Source of the DNA: Ziziphus jujuba
Taxonomy: Eukaryota > Streptophyta > Magnoliopsida > Rosales > Rhamnaceae
Length of the DNA: 64,000 nt
NCBI RefSeq assembly: GCF_031755915.1
Contig: NC_083387.1
Span: 19,179,001 to 19,243,000, forward strand
Direction: 5' to 3'
The notes under the pieces are model-generated. The model was not told where the DNA came from and searched no databases. It saw only the letters and a list, made by a program, of their open reading frames with translations. How positions within the stretch are numbered: the stretch's first letter is position 1; each line of letters starts with the position of its first letter. The translations under genes and the position numbers were made by a program. Below, one piece after another: positions 59,019 through 64,000 of the stretch.

Positions 59019-59288
59019 AAAGAAAGATATAAGAAATATAGTAGAATATGTAAGTTTTTCATATATTTCTGTTGGTTTATAACATTGATATACATAATAC
59101 AAAATCATTGACTAAATCCCAGATATAAGGAAATTAATCAAGACATTTACTTATATACAATAAACTGATTTTTATTGTACGAGGAAAGCATGAATTAAAG
59201 GATTCAATTATTATTGTCAGTTGACTGCAATCGATAAGCTGAGGTGATCATGGTAATATTTTGGGAATCTTCATATTTATCCTCAACA
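59019..59288 (-). repeat. 5' LTR of the copia element
   Basis: It ends (+ strand) TTTATCCTCAACA before the AAAAG duplication. The other end lacks the expected TG and reads AAAGAAAGATATAAG, a few changes from the partner LTR. Confidence 0.85.
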
Positions 59289-59413
59289 AAAAGTCCACTT
59301 ATTCAAATTTTATGTTATTTTTATTTTTTAACCAATAAGATAATGGCAAATCATATTATCACATTATTTGATAAACAAGTGGGTGAAATAGTGCATGACA
59401 TCATGTGGCATTA

Positions 59414-62400
59414 TCCAAGTTGCTTTTGGTTCGGAGACAAAAAGAACTTTGGTTAGTCTTTGAGAATCAATTTTGGAGGCACCCAAAAGCAATCTCAAAT
59501 GATGTCCAACTTAATAAAACAAAAATATAACTTCTAATTACATATATTATCAAAGTTTTCGTGTAGTTTTATTGGTAATTTACGACTAAACATTTTTAAC
59601 ATTTTCAGCCACAAAGGCAGCTCAATAGTGTAGCTGCAAAAAGAGCATCTTAACCCAAGATAGTGTTTTAAACCCAAATTAATTGCTCAATAATTAGATT
59701 AGTTGGGTTTCAGATAGAATATGATTTTAGATGCTTTGAATGAATGACCCTTGTGGCTGTTAGAACTAGAAACATTGACTTTTAACAGCAAAACAAACAG
59801 GAACATATTGATCCTAATACATCAATCTTTTTGTAGTTAACACTCTAAAAACACCTAGCTAAACTAAAAAAAAATTTTCCAGATGGGGGCCCATTTTACT
59901 CCCTAAACTATAGTGTTTGTAAAAAAAATTTTCCAGATGGGGGCCCATTTTACTCCCTAAACTATAGTGTTTGTTGCATGTAAGTACTTCCTTAGTTTTT
60001 TTGTCAAGTCCCCTGTGCCGATGGGAAGGGAGCTTTGTGATAAGTTTACTTCTTTAAACTTGTAGGGAAGGGATCAAAACGCAACCTCAATATAGTTTGA
60101 GGACTGAGGAGTAACGCTGTAATATCCCATAATTATAAGCTTAAAAATATGTTTTGCTATAATTTTTTTTGGTTCAAATTATAAAAAAAAAATAATAATA
60201 AAAAAAAATAAAAATAAAAAAAAGGATTGTTTACAAATTATAAAAAGTTGAAAAGGCTTTTTGGCATTGTTGCACCCCTTAACTATATATTATTTGAGAC
60301 TTGATTCCTGAATTTTTTATTTTATTTTTTTCTTTTTGGCAAATCAGTCCCTGAACTGGAGCCAAAGTTGCAAGTTAGTTGTTTGACCGTTTTCTATCCA
60401 ATTTTTAACAGTTTTAGCACATTGCCTTGAACGTGAGCTAATCACCAAGAATAGAAATGGTCATTTTTTAGGGTTCAAATTGCAATTTTGATAATTTAGG
60501 GAACATACAATTTTAAAAAATAAATCTCAAAAAAAAAAAAAAAAGTTCTCTTCTCAACATAATAAAATAGTTGACCAAAAATTATTTTCTTTTGGTAAAA
60601 AAATATTTTTAACAGATAAATAAATTTAAAAATGTAAATAAATATGTTAGGAACGTTATACAAACATATTTTGTAAAAATTAATTTAAAATTTTAAAATT
60701 TCTAATAATTTTCTAGAAAACATATTCAAGAAATGATTTACTAAAACTTATTACTTGTAAATGATTATAAATAATAAATGAAGAAACCGAAATATATATA
60801 TATATATATATAATATTTCAAAATCAAACTGGTTTTCGTGGAAGTTCTCTAAAATTTTTATTTCAATCTATAAACTCTACCATATAAATAGTTTTTCTTC
60901 TGAAATGGAAGACAAAAATAAATAACCAAAAACTATGTTACTTTTTTTAAAAATTATATATTTTTCTAACAAATTAAAAAATTAAAAATGTAAATAAATA
61001 TTTTTTACATATATATTTTCCAAAATTAATTTAAAAAATCTATACAGTTTTCTAGAAAACATTTGTAAGAAATAATTTACTAAAAACTAATAAAATATTT
61101 TTTAAAACTGTTATAAGTAATAAATGAAGATATTTATTTTAATTAGTCCAGATATTTAATATTATTTTGATATATATAATAAATCATCACTACTATTAAA
61201 TTGTATTTTACCGTCAGTTTAGATTTTTTTTTTTTTTGGGGGGTATTTAACTTTGCTTTTGATTTTGTATACACTATAAAAAATATATAATTTCCTCAAT
61301 TATTTATTTCTAATATGATTCCAAATATGTTTTATCAATATTTATTTATTATGGGTATCTCTAATTTTTTTGATTTATTTCTTGGTATTCCTTACATGTT
61401 GATAATTATGTTCGTATTTCTAATTTATTTATCTAATTTTAATTTTTTGATAAATCATAAAAATTTATTTGTCAATAAAAAATGAATTTAAAGAATATTA
61501 ACATTTGAAAAAAAGACTAATATAATTGAAGCTGCTTACAATAAACTTTTTTTATTCGTTAAAAATGAAATCTATTAATTTTTTCAATATTACAGTATAG
61601 TCAATTACAAGTGTATAAAAATATAATTTTATTAATAGTTTATATATACGTATCTAGTTAATTGCCAAATTTAATATATTTAATAATATAGAATCACACA
61701 ATAAAACATAAAAGATGAAGAAAAAAAAGAAAAAAAAAAGGAAGCAAAATTACAAATTATGTAATAAAATATGAAAATGGTAAAGTAAAATAGAATTAAA
61801 TAAGAAAACTATTTTTATAATAATTATATTTGATAAAATAGTAATAAAGATAAAGGGTGTATATGCCTTTTTATTATTATTAATTTTTTGGGCATGGTTG
61901 GATATGATAATAACTCTAGTAGTTATTATAAATCATTTTTGAATTATAAAGTTATTTATGTCATTTTACCCTCTTACGTAGGAAAGATATTTTTTCTAAA
62001 AACAGGGTCTAAAGACTCTAAGTCTCTAAACGGTATTAATTTTGATTGTGTAGGCAACGACAATCCTGTTATAAATCATTATTTCCTTGCAAATAATTCT
62101 ATAGTTTAAACCTCTCATCACATTATAAAATTAAAAAAAAAAAAACGTAGTTGTACTTTAATATCCCATAATTTGAGAAAGTCGTCCTTTTTTAGCCTTT
62201 GAATTTTAAATAATTGAAATTTAAACCTTCAAATTTTAATTTATTTCATTTTGATCAAATTATTATTATTATTATTATTATTATTTACTAATGGTGGTAA
62301 TGGTTAAAAAGTTCTTAAAATGCAAATATGTAAAATTAGATAGTTTAAATTGTAACAAATTAAAATTAGAAAATCTAAATTTCAATAAATTTGTAAAAAT

Positions 62401-64000
62401 TGTAGTTTAATATTGTTCATATGGGTTGGAGCCATTATCCATTTTTAGCCAGAAGAATCAGATTGGATCAATGCAAGCAATTGAAATTTGAAGGCATAAA
62501 TTCAACATTTAAATTTGAGAGCCGAAAGTGCAATTTCTCATTCGTGTTCATAAGTTTTTAGGATCATCTTAGCATATTTTAAGAACTTATTTGTTTTTTA
62601 TTTTAGAACTTATTCGTTGTTGATTTTGTTCACAAGAATTATTTGTAATTGCATTTTAAATCCAAAGATTAATAAGCATTTTGGTCTTTCAAATAAATTA
62701 TAACATGATATTAAGCTACAAATAAAGTTAAGCTACATGATAAGCATCTTTTTTCTTTTCTTTTTTTTTTTTTTTTTATAGATCCATTTTCTTAATAAAA
62801 TAATAATAAGAAGAACAATAATAATAATAATAAATAATTTAAAAGTAAAGAAAAAACTATATTTTAGCCCTCTCAGTTATCTTACATTTTAATCTCTTTG
62901 GGATAATTCATATATAGCTACTATCGGTATCGGTGATAACTTCCAATCTCAAAAAACCCCTCAGATTGGCCCTAAGCAATTTTTTTTTTTTTTTCTGAAG
63001 TATCAATTTGATATAATAAAACATAAACAACTCATACAACTCTTTCATTCACAAAAATAAATAAATAAATAAAAGATAAACAAAACCAAAAACAAAAAAA
63101 AACAAAAAACTCATATAACTCTTCCTGTAATTTTATTCTATTTTAGTGATAATATATATGATTAACTTTGCCAGATTTATTAGGAAAAGTTGGATGATTA
63201 GACTAAACTTATAAGGAAATAATAATTTAGGAGGTAATTTGATAGGTTCTGTCGCTTGGAAGACAGTGCAAAAAATAGTATTAACTGTAGAGGTATAACG
63301 TAGTTGCCGTTGAAAAAAATAAACTCTCCGTGCTTAGTACGATAAACTCAACAAACAAACAAAAAACCCTACTCCATCCTGCAACGACACAATTCATCAA
63401 CAGGCCATAAATTTCTCCAAGCCCAATCCTGCACTGACTGGACAAAGAAAGCCAATGGATCATCCCAGCTCTTTATCCAACCCACCAAAACAGATGTAGA
63501 ATCAAAAGAATTACAACCATTGATTCTTCGACAACTATATGATGCCCTTTTTTTTTTTTTTTTTTTTTTCATCAAACAATTATATATGTTGATTTTTTAT
63601 TATTACTATTATTTTCTCTTTGTGAATAACAATTATATATGTTGATGATGCTGATAAATATATAAATAATTTACTGATTGAATCTCAGAAATTTTGGACA
63701 GAACATGAGACAGATGATAAACCAGACCTTACAGGCAGTGGATAAAGTTGGAAGATTAGATTTTTTTATTTTTTATTTTTGTGCTTCCAAACAATACAGA
63801 TTTTCAGGTAGTCAAATAGAAAATATACTTTTCCAATCCATATATCGTTGGCAACTAGGCCCATACATTCCTTCAAAATCTGGGAAAGTCCAGAATTGGC
63901 ATATACTACAAAAAAAAAAAAAAAAAAAAAAAAAGAATAATATACTTTACATCATGGCTCATAAACCAGTCCGTGAAGAAAATTGACAGGAAAACTGAGA
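59414..64000. other. AT-rich non-coding end of the window
   Basis: Apart from the 54-bp duplication below, this stretch holds AT-rich sequence with many homopolymer and TA runs. Phrases such as TCAGTCCCTGAACTGGAG (60346-60363) look like worn repeat DNA. I see no supportable gene. The short open frames here (up to 102 codons) lack recognisable domains. Confidence 0.5.
59867..59974 (+). repeat. Perfect 54-bp tandem duplication
   Basis: Two adjacent identical 54-bp units (59867-59920 and 59921-59974) start with eight A's and include CCAGATGGGGGCCCATTTTA. Complete identity suggests recent slippage or an assembly duplication. Confidence 0.92.

Larger units (their letters stand above)
55680..59288 (-). 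mobile_element. Ty1/copia element (Ale/Retrofit-like), integrase-deleted
   Basis: A 3.6-kb minus-strand element with two LTRs of about 270 bp and perfect AAAAG repeats on both sides (55675-55679 and 59289-59293). It has an initiator-Met primer site, and gag, protease, RT and RNase H but no integrase core. Short LTRs and the RT/RNase H wording fit the Ale/Retrofit group. The LTRs have diverged noticeably and all frames carry stops, so it is moderately old. Confidence 0.88.
53698..59413. mobile_element. MITE-like element C, split by a MULE and a copia element
   Basis: The left arm (53698-53762) has ACTTGTTTATCAAATGATG and GCCATTATCTTAT. The right arm (59325-59413) has the reverse complement, ATAAGATAATGGC followed by TTTGATAAACAAGT, and ends GCATTA. 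Its own sequence continues at 55570-55679 and 59289-59413 after removal of the two insertions. It shares the TAATGCTAG end with element A. Confidence 0.55.

Noticed and set aside
59610..59680. Possible second tRNA-like SINE (GGCAGCTCAATAGTGTAGC, then TTTTAAACCC)
   Set aside because: Box spacing and tail are not convincing, and no flanking direct repeat was found.
63281..63575. Minus-strand frame with CRRINGCNSFDSTSVLVGW and WIKSWDDPLAFFV segments, considered as a terminal exon
   Set aside because: No family recognised, its start lies in a poly-T (Lys) run, and there is no supporting splice context or neighbour. It could be an exon fragment but cannot be supported.
63678..63986. 102-codon frame beginning MNLRNFGQNMRQMINQ at the right edge
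   Set aside because: No domain recognised, and the C-terminal part is a poly-A-derived Lys run. It is too weak to call.

Overview
This window looks like plant nuclear DNA, most likely from a eudicot. It is AT-rich and consists almost entirely of transposable elements. No host gene, rRNA, tRNA gene or CRISPR array could be supported. The elements are typical plant ones: Ty3/gypsy chromoviruses with initiator-Met-tRNA primer sites, Ty1/copia elements, an L1-like LINE, a tRNA-derived SINE, a Mutator-like (MULE) element and small MITE-like repeats. One plastid-derived insert is also present.

Layout. 1-9488 holds two decayed CRM-like Ty3/gypsy elements on the + strand, separated by a minus-strand copia integrase fragment. 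9489-16499 is a decayed Ty1/copia element whose gag is split by a 1,004-bp LTR-like insert (10512-11515, direct repeat AAATC). 16500-47420 is one old minus-strand LINE cut in two by a 26-kb nest of Tekay-like LTRs. The LINE's 3' half lies at 16500-17689 and its 5' half at 43808-47420, with TCCCA and TCCCG at the two junctions.

Inside that nest, LTR 'L3' (17690-43807) carries two insertions. The first is LTR 'L2' (18718-27509), which holds a solo LTR 'L1' (18831-22433, AAAAT), a CRM-like solo LTR (22635-23743) and a second 1,004-bp solo LTR (24027-25030, CGCCA). The second is the minus-strand solo LTR 'L4' (27804-42357). L4 in turn contains a complete, very young Tekay-type element (30252-41068, minus). 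That element has two roughly 3-kb LTRs, a primer site, a polypurine tract and a gag-pol-chromodomain frame of about 1,480 codons. It is the only nearly intact coding unit in the window.

48480-53288 is another old Tekay-like LTR ('L5'). It holds a third 1-kb solo LTR and a scrambled plastid insert with rpl14 and two joined rpoC1 pieces. 53289-59413 is a cluster of MITE-like repeats. One of them is split by a MULE (which contains a SINE) and by a complete but integrase-deleted copia element (55680-59288, AAAAG on both sides). 59414-64000 is AT-rich non-coding DNA in which I recognise no gene.

The window therefore records layered insertions followed by LTR-LTR recombination, with about nine solo LTRs against one near-intact element. 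Boundaries were found by reading terminal TG/CA dinucleotides, direct repeats and internal alignments by eye. Percent identities were not computed. Clade names rest on motif recognition and should be treated as probable.
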